Origin: VAZQ01 sp035263865
GTDB taxonomy: Bacteria; Pseudomonadota; Alphaproteobacteria; Rhizobiales; Xanthobacteraceae
Assembly: GCA_035263865.1 (NCBI GenBank)
Contig: DATFQX010000204.1
Coordinates: 31,011-95,010, forward strand
Length of the DNA stretch: 64,000 bases
Reading direction: 5' to 3'
Made by a program: the position numbers and the translations under genes. The notes below the pieces were generated by a model. That model did no database searches, was not told the DNA's origin, and saw nothing but the letters and a program-made list of their open reading frames with translations. Numbering within the stretch: position 1 is the stretch's first letter; every line of letters starts with the position of its first letter. Shown in pieces: positions 1 to 9,723 of the stretch.

Positions 1-3
1 ATC

Positions 4-216
4 TCACGAGGATGGGGCGCTCTCCGCTTCCGCATGCTTCGGCTTTGTCAACCGGACCGCCAGGATCCAGGCAATCCATAAGAATAAAAAATACAGCGCG
101 AGAAAGACGATGAGGCTCACGTGACCGCCAAATTCAAGTTCGGTGACGAGGCCAATGGCATAAGCCGCGAGATCACCGGCGATCATGAAGGCGACATAAT
201 AAGCGATGAGAAGCAC
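4..216 (-). CDS. small two-helix membrane protein, unknown function
   Basis: A 70-residue protein with two hydrophobic segments (about residues 2-22 and 33-55) and a charged C-terminal tail, so probably an inner-membrane hairpin with the tail in the cytoplasm. I chose the GTG at 216 because a GGAGGG ribosome-binding site lies 8 bases before it. The frame is open back to an ATG at 291, but that 25-residue extension is polar and has no good ribosome site. No family recognised and no linked neighbour on the same strand. Confidence 0.55.
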   Translation of the reverse strand: MLLIAYYVAFMIAGDLAAYAIGLVTELEFGGHVSLIVFLALYFLFLWIAWILAVRLTKPKHAEAESAPSS

Positions 217-494
217 GATCAATTCCCTCCGATGCTGAATGTGTGATGTGGGTCGCCGACCGAGGGGATCGACGCAGTTTGAGCAATTCACGCGGCGAGA
301 CGTGACCGCATTTCAACGCACGGGCAGTTAGTCTTCACTATTTTGCTTACACCAACCTGACAGTGCCGTCCGTAAGGGTGCCTGCAGCGCGAGATGGCGC
401 CAGACTCACGCATCCGTGATGCGGCATTCAGCGTCAGTTCAGCCGACGTCGGTAGCATTGCCGCGGGTGGATGGTCTGCAGAGGAGATAGATCC

Positions 495-851
495 ATGCTT
501 CGAAAAACGGCGCTTGCGGTTGCTCTCATGGCCGCAGTCGTCGCGGGAGCTCTCGCGCCGACCATCGCGACCGCGCGCGGTGGACATGCTGGCGGACATG
601 GCGGCGGTCACGGCGGTGGACACGTGTTCCATGGCGGCGTCCACAGTGTCGGCCACGTCCATGGCGGCTTTCACAGCGTCAGCCACGTCGGCGGCGCTTT
701 CCGCACTGTCGGTCACTTGCGCGGCTTCCATCACATCGCCCATTTCCGCCGCGGCTTTCGTGGCTTCGGCGCTTATGCCTACTACGACGATTATGGCTGC
801 TGGCGGTGGTTCCTGAGCCGTTGGGGCTATGTGAGAGTCTGGGTCTGCTGA
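495..851 (+). CDS. secreted Gly/His-rich protein
   Basis: 118 residues. A signal peptide (about residues 1-27: basic Arg3-Lys4, hydrophobic core, Ala-rich end) precedes a mature part made of irregular GGH, GHV and FHS units and then an aromatic/Arg-rich tail. The start is the ATG at 495 with GAGGAG 8 bases upstream; in-frame codons before it lack a ribosome site. The histidine density suggests metal binding in the periplasm or at the surface, but this is inference from composition only. The gene stands alone between a minus-strand gene and the thioesterase gene. Confidence 0.6.
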   Translation: MLRKTALAVALMAAVVAGALAPTIATARGGHAGGHGGGHGGGHVFHGGVHSVGHVHGGFHSVSHVGGAFRTVGHLRGFHHIAHFRRGFRGFGAYAYYDDYGCWRWFLSRWGYVRVWVC

Positions 852-1065
852 TCGGCCTGGTCGTCCCAACTCAAAGGCCGACTTCAAAATTTGATAATGC
901 CAGCCTCGATGTCGGGGCTGCGCAGCGGGGCCCTCCCGGCTTTGTTTCTGCCTAGCGTTCGCATCGGTTCCGTAGGTCCCGCAAGCGTGTTTGGGGGATT
1001 TGACATCCTGCGCGCAGGCGGGCTTTTGTGGCGCCATCCGCCAGAAAGGAAACCCGGAACCGGGC

Positions 1066-1497
1066 ATGGCCAATCTCGTCCTCCGCCGGCAATTCACGGT
1101 CGAATGGGGTCACTGCGATCCGGCTGGCATCGTCTTCAACAGCCGCTTCTTCGAATATTTCGATTGGAGCGTGTGGCGTCTTTTCGAGGAAGCGCTTGAG
1201 GTGAAACCGAACCAACTGTCGATCGCCTTCGGAATCGTCGGAATACCGCTGGTCGACGCCACGGCCCGCTTTCTTAGACCCGCTAAGTTCAACGATGTGG
1301 CGCACATCGCCTCCGAGGTCACCAAATTTAACCGCTCGAGCTTCGAGGTGACGCATCGCATCTCGATAAGCGGGGAGCTTGCCGTCGAAGGCAGCGAGAT
1401 CCGGGTTTGGGCCGGGCGCGACCCAGAGGATCCGGCTAAATGGAAGGGTGTGCCGATTCCAGCTGCGGTAATCGCCCGATTTCGCACCGTAGGTTAG
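1066..1497 (+). CDS. acyl-CoA thioesterase, 4-hydroxybenzoyl-CoA thioesterase (hotdog) family
   Basis: 143 residues, the usual size for a single hotdog domain. The signature HCDPAGIVFNSRFFEYFD starts at residue 16, with the catalytic-type Asp18 of the 4-hydroxybenzoyl-CoA thioesterase/YbgC class. It probably hydrolyses an aryl- or acyl-CoA in the cytoplasm; the substrate cannot be read from sequence. The ATG at 1066 starts the domain directly (MANLVLRR). The frame is open back to 991, but those residues do not look like part of the family. It lies 83 bases upstream of the Nfn-like fusion gene and may be cotranscribed with it. Confidence 0.75.
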   Translation: MANLVLRRQFTVEWGHCDPAGIVFNSRFFEYFDWSVWRLFEEALEVKPNQLSIAFGIVGIPLVDATARFLRPAKFNDVAHIASEVTKFNRSSFEVTHRISISGELAVEGSEIRVWAGRDPEDPAKWKGVPIPAAVIARFRTVG

Positions 1498-1580
1498 AGG
1501 CTCTCGTGCAGCAAATTCCCGATTGCGGGTCTGGCGACCGCATAGGATCCGGCACAAGTCCATCGAGGGTGCCTCATTAG

Positions 1581-4500
1581 ATGAGCGAAAGTCTTTCCCT
1601 CGCGTTTGGTTTGCGCTTTGAAGACCTCTATTGTCGCACCGGCTTGGCGCGGCTCGACGGCTGCTTTGTCGAGTTCCTTCAGCGGCGCAATACGGACCTG
1701 CACAATCGACTGATGGCTGCGCGCGCTGCGCCGGATGCGCTTGCCGCCAAGACTTATTCCGATCTCATCGTCGAGCTTGCGGTCGAACTCGACGATTTCA
1801 TCGCCGCGCTGTTCGGCGTTACGGGTGAGGTCGAGGCGCTGCGCAAGCGCCACGACTCGCTGGCGCCGCTCTACGCGGTGAAGCGGCTGTTCGTGCAGCG
1901 CCGTGCCGCGAAAAAATATGGTCCTGATCAAGCGGCGAGCTTCGACGGGCAGGCGCTGCGTCGGGAGCTCGAGCCGCTTATCGGCGGCGAGCTGACTGAA
2001 TTGCGCTTCGCCGAGCGGGTCGACGTCTGGATGAAGGCCGAGGCCGAGCATGCCGCCGCACTCGATCTTGCCGCGCGCTACGCTGCCTGGGCAACCCACA
2101 CGCCGCAAGGCCAGCGCTGGCACAAACGCGGCGTCCTGTTCAAGCTGCCGCGCAAAATCGACCCGCACGATCTCATTGCGGTTGAGACCGAGGTTGTGGA
2201 CGGCGTGGCGATGCTCAAGCTGCCGCCCTCGCAGCGGCGCGCCCGCGATGGCTTCGCACTCACTGACCCCGGCACCGATCTCGCCGGCGCCCTCGATCAC
2301 GCCAACTACTGCATCTGGTGCCACAACCAGGACAAAGATTCCTGCGCGAAGGGGCTCAAGGAGAAGAGCGGCGAGTTCAAGAAAAGCGTGTTCGGGGTCG
2401 TGCTCGCGGGATGCCCACTCGAGGAGAAAATTTCCGAGATGAATCTGGTCGAGGCGGGCGGCCATACCATCGGCGCGCTGGGGATCGTCGCGATCGACAA
2501 TCCGATGTGCGCCGCGACTGGCCACCGCATCTGCAACGATTGCATGAAGGCCTGTATCTACCAGAAGCAGGAACCTGTCGATATTCCGCAGGTCGAGACG
2601 CGAATCCTCAAAGAGGTCCTGGCGCTGCCCTGGGGCTTCGAAATCTATGGTGTGCTGACGCGCTGGAACCCGCTCGATCTGCGCCGACCGGTGCCGAAGC
2701 CTGCGACTGGCCACAAGGTGCTGGTCGTGGGACTAGGCCCCGCAGGTTTCACGCTCGCCCATCACTTGATCAACGATGGCCACACCCTCGTGGCGGTCGA
2801 CGGACTCAAGATCGAACCGCTCGACCCCGATATTTCCGGTGTCGGGCTGGGCGGCGCGCGCACCTCATTCCGCCCGATCCGCGACGTCGCCGAGTTACGG
2901 GAACCGCTCGATGCTCGCGTGATGGCCGGCTTCGGCGGCGTTGCCGAGTACGGCATTACCGTCCGCTGGGACAAAAACTTCCTCAAGCTCATCCGTCTGC
3001 TGTTGGAACGGCGCACTGAATTCACAATGTTTGGCGGCGTGCGCTTCGGCGGAACGCTCACAATCGATAGCGCTTTTGCACTCGGCTTCGACCATATTGC
3101 GTTCTGCGCCGGGGCGGGGCGGCCGACAATCGTACCGATGAAGAACGGCCTCGCCGCCGGGGTGCGCCAAGCCTCCGATTTCCTGATGGCGCTGCAACTT
3201 ACTGGCGCCGCCAAGGCCGAGAGCTTGGCGAATCTGCAGGTGCGGCTGCCCGTCGTTATCATCGGCGGCGGGCTCACCGCCATCGACACCGCGACCGAGG
3301 CGCTGGCTTATTATCCGCTGCAGGTAGAGAAGTTCCTCACTCGTTACGAAACGCTGATCGCCGAGCGCGGGGAAGCGGCGGTGCGCGCCGACTGGACCGC
3401 TTCGGAAACAGAAACCGCATCCGAGTTCCTGCAGCACGCGCGAGAGATTCGCGCCGAGCGCGACTTGGCCGCGCGCGAGGACCGCAAGCCGCGGCTCGCC
3501 GAGCTCATGTCACGATGGGGTAGTGCCACCATCGTCTATCGGCGCCGACTGATCGATTCCCCGAGCTACACGCTCAACCACGAAGAGGTGGGCAAGGCGC
3601 TGGAGGAAGGGATCGGCTTTGCCGAGCGCTTGACGCCGCAAGAGGTGCTGCTCGATGACTTCGGCTGCGCCCGCGCGCTGCGCCTCTCCCAAGCCGATCC
3701 ATCCGCTCTGCCGCGCGAGGTCATCCTGCCGGCGCGCACCATCCTGGTCGCGGCCGGGACACAACCCAATACCGTGCTCGCGCGCGAAGAGCCGCAGCAC
3801 GTGCGCATCGACGGCAAATACTTTCAGGCGGTCGACGAGCACGGCCGCAACCTCACGCCCGAGCGCATCACCAAACCGTCGGCCGCCCACGTGCTGATGG
3901 GCGTGCGCGCGGACAGCCGCGCCATCAGCTTCTTCGGCGATCTGCACCCTTCTTTTGCAGGCAACGTCGTTAAAGCGATGGCGAGCGCCAAGCAGGGTTA
4001 CCCCGTCGTCAGCCGAATGCTGGCGCGGCTAGCCGCATCGGACGTCTCGCCGGTGGAGTTGGTAGGACGACTGAACGAGGAGCTGCGGGCCTCTGTGCAC
4101 GCGGTCAACCGGCTCACCCCCGCCATCGTCGAGGTCATTGTGCGCGCGCCCATGGCTGTGCGCGCATTCCGGCCCGGCCAATTCTACCGGCTGCAAAATT
4201 ACGAGACGATATCGCGCGACGCAGACGGTACCCGGCTCGCCAAAGAGGGGCTCGCGCTCACCGGGGCCGCGGTCGATCGCGAGCGTGGCCTCTTGTCGAC
4301 GATTGTGCTGGAAATGGGCGGCTCATCCGACTTGTGCGCACAACTTGCCCCCGGAGAGCCGGTCATTCTGATGGGGCCGACCGGGCACCCGACTGAAACG
4401 CCCAGCGGCGAAAGCGTGCTGCTGATCGGCGGGGGGCTCGGCAATGCGGTTCTGTTCTCGATCGGGCAGGCGCTGCGCAGAAATGGCAGCCGCGTCCTCT

Positions 4501-5063
4501 ACTTTGCCGGCTACAAGCGCGCCATCGATCGTTACAAGGTCGAGGAGATCGAGCGCGCGGCCGATGCCATCGTATGGTGCTGCGATGAACCGCCCGGCTT
4601 TCGCGCCGAGCGCGCGCAGGACAAAGCCTTCGTCGGCGACATCGTCGCGGCGCTCGACGCCTACGCATCGGGCACCTTGGGGGCGGCGCCGATCCCGCTC
4701 GGCGAGGTCGATCGCGTGATTGCGATCGGCTCGGACGGCATGATGGCCGCGGTCTCGCGGGCGCGGCAGGGCATGCTTGCGCAGCATTTCAAGCCCGGCC
4801 ACAAGGCGATCGCTTCCATCAACTCGCCGATGCAGTGCATGATGAAGGAAATCTGCGCGCAATGCCTGCAAGTCCACCGCGACCCCGCAAGCGGCGTCGA
4901 AAGCGTGGTGTTTTCCTGCTTCAACCAGGACCAGGATCTCGACCGCGTCGACTTCGACAATCTGCGCGCGCGACTGAGTCAGAACGGGGTGCAGGAGAAG
5001 CTCACGCGGCTATGGATCGACCGCTCGCTACGACAGCTGGGTCTGCGCCAGGCGGCGGAGTAG
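1581..5063 (+). CDS. large flavo-iron-sulfur oxidoreductase: GltD/NfnB-like half fused to PyrK/NfnA-like half
   Basis: 1160 residues. Residues 1-230 are helical and unassigned. A Cys-rich zone follows (Cys244, 247, 255, 278, 310, 318, 321, 325) resembling the [4Fe-4S]-binding N-terminus of GltD and of the NfnB/SudA large subunit. Next come an FAD-binding Rossmann motif GLGPAG at about 385 and a second NAD(P)-binding GGGLTAID at about 560. From about 845 there is a ferredoxin-reductase domain (FRPGQFYRL, then LLIGGGLGNA near 945). The C-terminal Cys1086-x5-Cys-x2-Cys-x17-Cys resembles the [2Fe-2S] site of PyrK/NfnA. This is the domain set of NADH-dependent ferredoxin:NADP+ oxidoreductase in one chain, large half first. 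Electron bifurcation is inference; the natural partners are unknown. Confidence 0.75.
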   Translation: MSESLSLAFGLRFEDLYCRTGLARLDGCFVEFLQRRNTDLHNRLMAARAAPDALAAKTYSDLIVELAVELDDFIAALFGVTGEVEALRKRHDSLAPLYAVKRLFVQRRAAKKYGPDQAASFDGQALRRELEPLIGGELTELRFAERVDVWMKAEAEHAAALDLAARYAAWATHTPQGQRWHKRGVLFKLPRKIDPHDLIAVETEVVDGVAMLKLPPSQRRARDGFALTDPGTDLAGALDHANYCIWCHNQDKDSCAKGLKEKSGEFKKSVFGVVLAGCPLEEKISEMNLVEAGGHTIGALGIVAIDNPMCAATGHRICNDCMKACIYQKQEPVDIPQVETRILKEVLALPWGFEIYGVLTRWNPLDLRRPVPKPATGHKVLVVGLGPAGFTLAHHLINDGHTLVAVDGLKIEPLDPDISGVGLGGARTSFRPIRDVAELREPLDARVMAGFGGVAEYGITVRWDKNFLKLIRLLLERRTEFTMFGGVRFGGTLTIDSAFALGFDHIAFCAGAGRPTIVPMKNGLAAGVRQASDFLMALQLTGAAKAESLANLQVRLPVVIIGGGLTAIDTATEALAYYPLQVEKFLTRYETLIAERGEAAVRADWTASETETASEFLQHAREIRAERDLAAREDRKPRLAELMSRWGSATIVYRRRLIDSPSYTLNHEEVGKALEEGIGFAERLTPQEVLLDDFGCARALRLSQADPSALPREVILPARTILVAAGTQPNTVLAREEPQHVRIDGKYFQAVDEHGRNLTPERITKPSAAHVLMGVRADSRAISFFGDLHPSFAGNVVKAMASAKQGYPVVSRMLARLAASDVSPVELVGRLNEELRASVHAVNRLTPAIVEVIVRAPMAVRAFRPGQFYRLQNYETISRDADGTRLAKEGLALTGAAVDRERGLLSTIVLEMGGSSDLCAQLAPGEPVILMGPTGHPTETPSGESVLLIGGGLGNAVLFSIGQALRRNGSRVLYFAGYKRAIDRYKVEEIERAADAIVWCCDEPPGFRAERAQDKAFVGDIVAALDAYASGTLGAAPIPLGEVDRVIAIGSDGMMAAVSRARQGMLAQHFKPGHKAIASINSPMQCMMKEICAQCLQVHRDPASGVESVVFSCFNQDQDLDRVDFDNLRARLSQNGVQEKLTRLWIDRSLRQLGLRQAAE

Positions 5064-5065
5064 CC

Positions 5066-6724
5066 TCACACCGCCTTCGCCATCTCGCGCAGTTTGAATT
5101 TCTGGATCTTGCCGGTCGACGTGCGCGGCAACTCTGAGAACACCACGTAGCGCGGGCATTTGTAGCTCGCGAGATTCTTGCGGCACCAGGCGATAATGTC
5201 CTCCTGTGTCGCCTTCTGACCAGGCTTGAGCTCGATGAAGGCGCAGGGCGTCTCACCCCATTTGTCGTCGGGCTTTGCTACTACGGCTGCCGCACCGACC
5301 GCCGGGTGCTTGTAGAGCGCGTCCTCCACTTCGATTGAGGAAATATTTTCGCCGCCAGAAATGATGATGTCCTTGGAGCGATCCTTGAGCTGGATATAGC
5401 CGTCGGGATGCATCACCCCGAGGTCGCCCGAATGGAACCAGCCGTCAGCGAAGGCTTTCTCGGTTGCCGACTTGTTCTTGAGGTAACCCTTCATCACGAC
5501 GTTGCCGCGGAACATCACCTCGCCCATGCTCTCGCCGTCCCACGGGACGGGCGCGAGCGTGTCCGGATCGCGCACGTCGAGCGCCTCGAGCGGCACGTAG
5601 CGCACGCCCTGGCGCGCTTTCTTTGCCGCCTGCTCGGCGGGCGCGAGCGCATCCCAGCCGGCGCGCCATTCGTTCACGGCAGCGGGACCATAGGTCTCGG
5701 TCAGCCCGTACAGATGCGTGACATTGAATCCGGCGGCCTTCATTGCCGCCAGCACGGCTTCCGGCGGCGGCGCCGCCGCGGTGAAGAACTCCACGACATG
5801 CGGCAGCGGCTTTTTCTCTTCCGGCGGCGCATTGAGCAACGTTGCCATCACGATGGGCGCGCCGCACAGATGCGTGACCTTGTGCTGGGCCATTGCGTCG
5901 TACATCGCCGGAGCGCGCACCTGGCGCAGACATACATGTGTGCCAGCGACCACGGAGAGGGTCCACGGGAAACACCAGCCGTTGCAGTGGAACATCGGCA
6001 GCGTCCAGAGATAGACGCAGTGCCTCCCCATGCTGCCGGTAAGTACATTACCTATCGCGAGCAGATAGGCGCCGCGATGGTGATAGACCACGCCCTTGGG
6101 ATCGCCGGTGGTGCCGGAGGTGTAGTTGAGCGAAATCGCGTCCCACTCGTCCGCCGGCATTTTCCAGGCGAAGTCGGGATCGCCGGAGGCGACGAAATCC
6201 TCATACTCGGTTGAACCCAACCTCTCGCCAGCGCCCGTGAAGTCGGGATCGTGGTAGTCGATGACCAGCGGCCTGACCTTGGCGAGCGCGAGCGCCTCTT
6301 TCGCGAGCTTCGAGAACTCGCGGTCGACGAGCAGCGCTTTGGCGTCGGCATGGTCGAGCTGGAAACCGACGATGGCGGCATCGAGCCGCGTGTTGATGGT
6401 GTTAAGGACGGCGCCCGCCATCGGCACGCCGTAGTGACATTCGAGCATTGCCGGCGTGTTCGCGAGGAGCGCCGAGACTGTATCCCTGCGCTCGATCCCG
6501 TGCTTCGCCAACGCAGACGCCAGCCGGCGAGCGCGCGTGTAGAACTCGGCGTAGTTTCGGCGCAATGCGCCGTGGATGATGGCGGTGTGGTCGGGGAAGA
6601 CGGCGGCCGAGCGTTCGAGGAACGAGAGCGGGGTGAGCGGCTGGAAATTCGCCGGGTTACGGTCGAGATCGATGTCGTAAGGCGTGAGGGTCACGGCGTA
6701 ATCATTCTTTGCTGATCGTATCAT
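5066..6724 (-). CDS. AMP-forming acyl-CoA synthetase (fatty-acid/methylthiopropionate-CoA ligase-like)
   Basis: 552 residues, a full-length ANL-superfamily ligase. The P-loop-like YTSGTTGDPKG is at 201-211, the hinge region RSKDIIISGGENIS lies in the last quarter, and the C-terminal PRTSTGKIQK carries the catalytic lysine. It makes an acyl-adenylate and then an acyl-CoA. The overall look is closest to the long-chain-fatty-acid/DmdB-like group common in rhizobia, but substrate cannot be decided. AAGGAG lies about 14 bases before the ATG, longer than usual. It converges on the fusion gene (3 bases between stop codons) and diverges from the propionyl-CoA synthetase-like gene. Confidence 0.85.
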   Translation of the reverse strand: MIRSAKNDYAVTLTPYDIDLDRNPANFQPLTPLSFLERSAAVFPDHTAIIHGALRRNYAEFYTRARRLASALAKHGIERRDTVSALLANTPAMLECHYGVPMAGAVLNTINTRLDAAIVGFQLDHADAKALLVDREFSKLAKEALALAKVRPLVIDYHDPDFTGAGERLGSTEYEDFVASGDPDFAWKMPADEWDAISLNYTSGTTGDPKGVVYHHRGAYLLAIGNVLTGSMGRHCVYLWTLPMFHCNGWCFPWTLSVVAGTHVCLRQVRAPAMYDAMAQHKVTHLCGAPIVMATLLNAPPEEKKPLPHVVEFFTAAAPPPEAVLAAMKAAGFNVTHLYGLTETYGPAAVNEWRAGWDALAPAEQAAKKARQGVRYVPLEALDVRDPDTLAPVPWDGESMGEVMFRGNVVMKGYLKNKSATEKAFADGWFHSGDLGVMHPDGYIQLKDRSKDIIISGGENISSIEVEDALYKHPAVGAAAVVAKPDDKWGETPCAFIELKPGQKATQEDIIAWCRKNLASYKCPRYVVFSELPRTSTGKIQKFKLREMAKAV

Positions 6725-6893
6725 TTCAATGGGCCCGTCTCCTTGTCAAATCGCTCCATGAATGGCTGACCCCGTGCCCTAGCATTTTGCCGCACGGCCG
6801 CTGGACGCAGCCGACGCGACTTGCAAACTCCCCGGGCGCGCTCACAATGGCGCTTACGCGCCGACCAAAACGGATCGACAAGGGAGTAGCGTC

Positions 6894-8831
6894 ATGGATG
6901 CGCCAGCGAGCCGCTACCACGAAGTCTATGCGCGCTGGCAGCGCGACCCGCAGGCTTTCTGGGGCGAAGCGGCGGCTGACATTGATTGGATCGAGCCGCC
7001 TAAGCAGGTGTTCGATCCCAAGGCCGGCGTGTACGGGCGTTGGTTCACGGACGGCGTCTGCAACACCTGCTGGAACGCGGTCGACCGCCACGTCCTCGCC
7101 GGGCGCGGCGAACAGGCCGCGATCATCTACGATTCTCCGCTCGGCGGGCAAAAGCGCACGATCACCTATCACCGTCTGCAGGTCGAGACGCAGGTGCTCG
7201 CTGCCATCCTGCGCAATCTCGGCGTCGCCAAAGGAGATCGCGTCGTCCTCTACATGCCGATGGTTCCCGAGGCGGTGATCGGCATGCTCGGGTGCGCGCG
7301 CATTGGCGCGGTGCACTCGGTTGTCTTCGGCGGCTTCGCCCCGAAAGAACTCGCGACCCGGATCGACGATGCCAAGCCGAAAGCGATCCTGTCCACTAGC
7401 TGTGGGCTCGAAGTGGGGCGCGTCGTGAAATACAAGCCGCTGCTCGACGAGGCGATCCGCCTCGCGGGACACAAGCCCGAGGCTTGTCTCATTCTTCAGC
7501 GCCCGCAGGAGGAGGCGGCTCTGGTCTCCCGGCGCGACCATGACTGGGCCAAGCTGCGCGACGAGGCGATCGTGTTCGCGCGCTCGGTCTATGATTGCGT
7601 GCCGGTTCAAGCGACCGATCCGCTCTACATCCTCTATACCTCGGGCACCACCGGAATTCCCAAAGGCGTCGTGCGCGATAACGGCGGCCACATGGTTGCG
7701 CTGAAATGGTCAATGCGGAACTTCTATGGCGTCAAGCCGGGCGAGGTCTACTGGGCCGCGTCCGACGTCGGCTGGGTGGTTGGCCATAGCTACATCGTCT
7801 ATGCGCCGCTGCTGCACGGCTGCACCTCGATCCTTTACGAAGGCAAGCCCGTGGGCACGCCCGACGCCGGCGCATTTTGGCGCGTCATCGCCGAGCATGG
7901 CTGCGTTGCCTTATTCACGGCGCCGACGGCCTTCCGCGCCATCAAGAAGGAGGATCCGCAGGGCAAGCTGCTGGCGCGACACGATCTCGGGAAATTCCGT
8001 ACCTTGTTCCTCGCCGGCGAACGCGCCGACCCCGACACCGTCCAGTGGGCCGAAAACCTGCTCAAGGTACCGGTGATCGATCACTGGTGGCAAACCGAGA
8101 CCGGCTGGGCGATCGCGGGAAATCCGGTTGGGCTAGGCCAGTTACCGGTAAAGTACGGCTCCGCATCGGTGGCGATGCCCGGCTACCAAGTCGACATCGT
8201 GGACGATACGTGCAAGCCGGTTCAAGCGAACAAGATCGGCTCGATTGTCCTCAAACTGCCGCTCCCGCCGGGCTGCCTGCCGACGCTGTGGCAGCAGGAC
8301 GAGCGGTTCAAGGAGAGTTATCTCGCCGAGTTTCCCGGGTATTACAAGACGGCGGATGCCGGCTTCAAGGACGAAGACGGCTACATCCACGTCATGAGTC
8401 GCACCGACGATATCATTAACGTCGCCGGCCATCGGCTCTCGACCGGTGGAATGGAGGAGGTGCTCTCCGCGCATAAGGATGTCGCCGAGTGCGCCGTGAT
8501 CGGCGTCGCCGACCAACTCAAGGGCGAGGTCCCCTGCGGCTTCATTGTGCTCAAGACCGGCGTCGAGCGGCCGACTGCCGAGATCGAGCAGGAATGCGTC
8601 GGGCTCGTGCGCGAAAAAATCGGTCCCGTCGCCGCCTTCAAGCTCGCAATTACGGTCGCGCGGCTGCCGAAGACACGCTCGGGAAAAATCCTGCGCGGCA
8701 CCATGAAGAAGATCGCGGACGGCGAGCCCTGGGCTATGCCGGCGACTATCGACGATCCCGCAATCCTGGAGGAAATCGGCGCCGCCTTGGAGCGCAAGGG
8801 TTTGCGCTCTAGCGTCAGCAAAGCACAATGA
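6894..8831 (+). CDS. prpE: acetyl/propionyl-CoA synthetase (PrpE-like)
   Basis: 645 residues, the size of the acetyl/propionyl-CoA synthetase group. The N-terminus (YHEVYARW, then DPQAFW) is the ACS/PrpE N-terminal domain. The adenylate motif YTSGTTGIPKG begins near residue 248, and PKTRSGKILR carries the catalytic Lys598, the usual site of regulatory acetylation. It activates propionate or another short-chain acid to its CoA thioester. The assignment to PrpE rather than Acs rests on overall resemblance and is less certain than the family. AAGGGAG lies upstream of the ATG. The stop codon overlaps the start of the next gene. Confidence 0.8.
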   Translation: MDAPASRYHEVYARWQRDPQAFWGEAAADIDWIEPPKQVFDPKAGVYGRWFTDGVCNTCWNAVDRHVLAGRGEQAAIIYDSPLGGQKRTITYHRLQVETQVLAAILRNLGVAKGDRVVLYMPMVPEAVIGMLGCARIGAVHSVVFGGFAPKELATRIDDAKPKAILSTSCGLEVGRVVKYKPLLDEAIRLAGHKPEACLILQRPQEEAALVSRRDHDWAKLRDEAIVFARSVYDCVPVQATDPLYILYTSGTTGIPKGVVRDNGGHMVALKWSMRNFYGVKPGEVYWAASDVGWVVGHSYIVYAPLLHGCTSILYEGKPVGTPDAGAFWRVIAEHGCVALFTAPTAFRAIKKEDPQGKLLARHDLGKFRTLFLAGERADPDTVQWAENLLKVPVIDHWWQTETGWAIAGNPVGLGQLPVKYGSASVAMPGYQVDIVDDTCKPVQANKIGSIVLKLPLPPGCLPTLWQQDERFKESYLAEFPGYYKTADAGFKDEDGYIHVMSRTDDIINVAGHRLSTGGMEEVLSAHKDVAECAVIGVADQLKGEVPCGFIVLKTGVERPTAEIEQECVGLVREKIGPVAAFKLAITVARLPKTRSGKILRGTMKKIADGEPWAMPATIDDPAILEEIGAALERKGLRSSVSKAQ

Positions 8832-9679
8832 CCTGCGCCGCTGATCTGCGCATTCGCGCGATGCGGCCCGAGGAGATTGCCATCGCAGTGGATTGGGCCG
8901 CGGGCGAAGGCTGGAATCCCGGGCTGGGCGACGCCGCGTGTTTCAGCACCGTCGATTCCCATGGCTTTCTTGTCGGCGAGCTCGACCGCGCGCCGGCCGC
9001 GACGATTTCCTGCCTCAATTACGATAGCGCCTTCGCATTCCTCGGCTTCTATATCGTGCGGCCTGACCTGCGCGGCCGCGGCTATGGGCTGCGCATCTGG
9101 AACGCGGCGATCGCGCATGCCGGTGCGCGCACCATCGGCCTCGACGGGGTGGTGGCGCAGCAACAAAACTATCGCAAGTCCGGATTCCGGCTCGCCTATG
9201 CCAATATCCGCTACGGCGGCAGCGTCGCTCGTACCTCGAGGCCGCCGGCGGGTGTCATGCCGCTCGCGGCGGTGCCGTTTGCAACGGTAGAGGCGGACGA
9301 TGCGCAGGTTTTTCCGGCGCCGCGCAGGGCATTCCTGCGCGCGTGGATCAGCGCGCTCGGCCATATCGGTCGCGCGCTGGTGCGCGATGGCAGCCTTGCC
9401 GGCTGGGGCGTGATCCGGCCGTGCCGGCGCGGCCACAAAATCGGCCCGCTCATCGCCGATGACCGCGCCGCGGCTGAGGCGGTCCTCGCCGCCCTGATCG
9501 CGGCCGCGGGCGCACGCGAAATCTTCCTCGATGTGCCAAGCGTCAACGACGAGGCGGTCGCGCTCGCGCAAGAGCGCGAGCTCTTGCCGGTGTTCGAGAC
9601 GGCGCGGATGTACACGGGAGCGATTCGTCCGCTGACACTCGAACGGGTGTTTGGCGTCACCACGTTCGAGCTCGGATGA
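8828..9679 (+). CDS. GNAT-family N-acetyltransferase, probably tandem-domain
   Basis: 283 residues. The N-terminal half has a GNAT core including the acetyl-CoA-binding RPDLRGRGYGLRIW (R-G-x-G-x-G type) at about 80-90. The C-terminal half resembles the second GNAT-like domain found in such two-domain proteins. The ATG overlaps the stop of the PrpE-like gene (ATGA), so the two are translationally coupled. Protein acetyltransferases often control acyl-CoA synthetases by acetylating the lysine of the SGK motif, which makes the upstream enzyme an attractive candidate substrate; this is inference from context. Confidence 0.75.
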   Translation: MTCAADLRIRAMRPEEIAIAVDWAAGEGWNPGLGDAACFSTVDSHGFLVGELDRAPAATISCLNYDSAFAFLGFYIVRPDLRGRGYGLRIWNAAIAHAGARTIGLDGVVAQQQNYRKSGFRLAYANIRYGGSVARTSRPPAGVMPLAAVPFATVEADDAQVFPAPRRAFLRAWISALGHIGRALVRDGSLAGWGVIRPCRRGHKIGPLIADDRAAAEAVLAALIAAAGAREIFLDVPSVNDEAVALAQERELLPVFETARMYTGAIRPLTLERVFGVTTFELG

Positions 9680-9723
9680 TATGAGTGAACTGGCGCACGC
9701 CGCCGCGGCGCCGTAGACCCAGT

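Noticed and set aside
288..1097. 269-codon minus-strand ORF
   Set aside because: Antisense to the signal-peptide Gly/His protein and thioesterase genes, with no ribosome site and no family-like sequence; a GC-rich shadow.
1494..2714. 406-codon minus-strand ORF opposite the Nfn-like fusion
   Set aside because: Antisense to a region with clear Cys and flavin motifs; no own ribosome site or homology.
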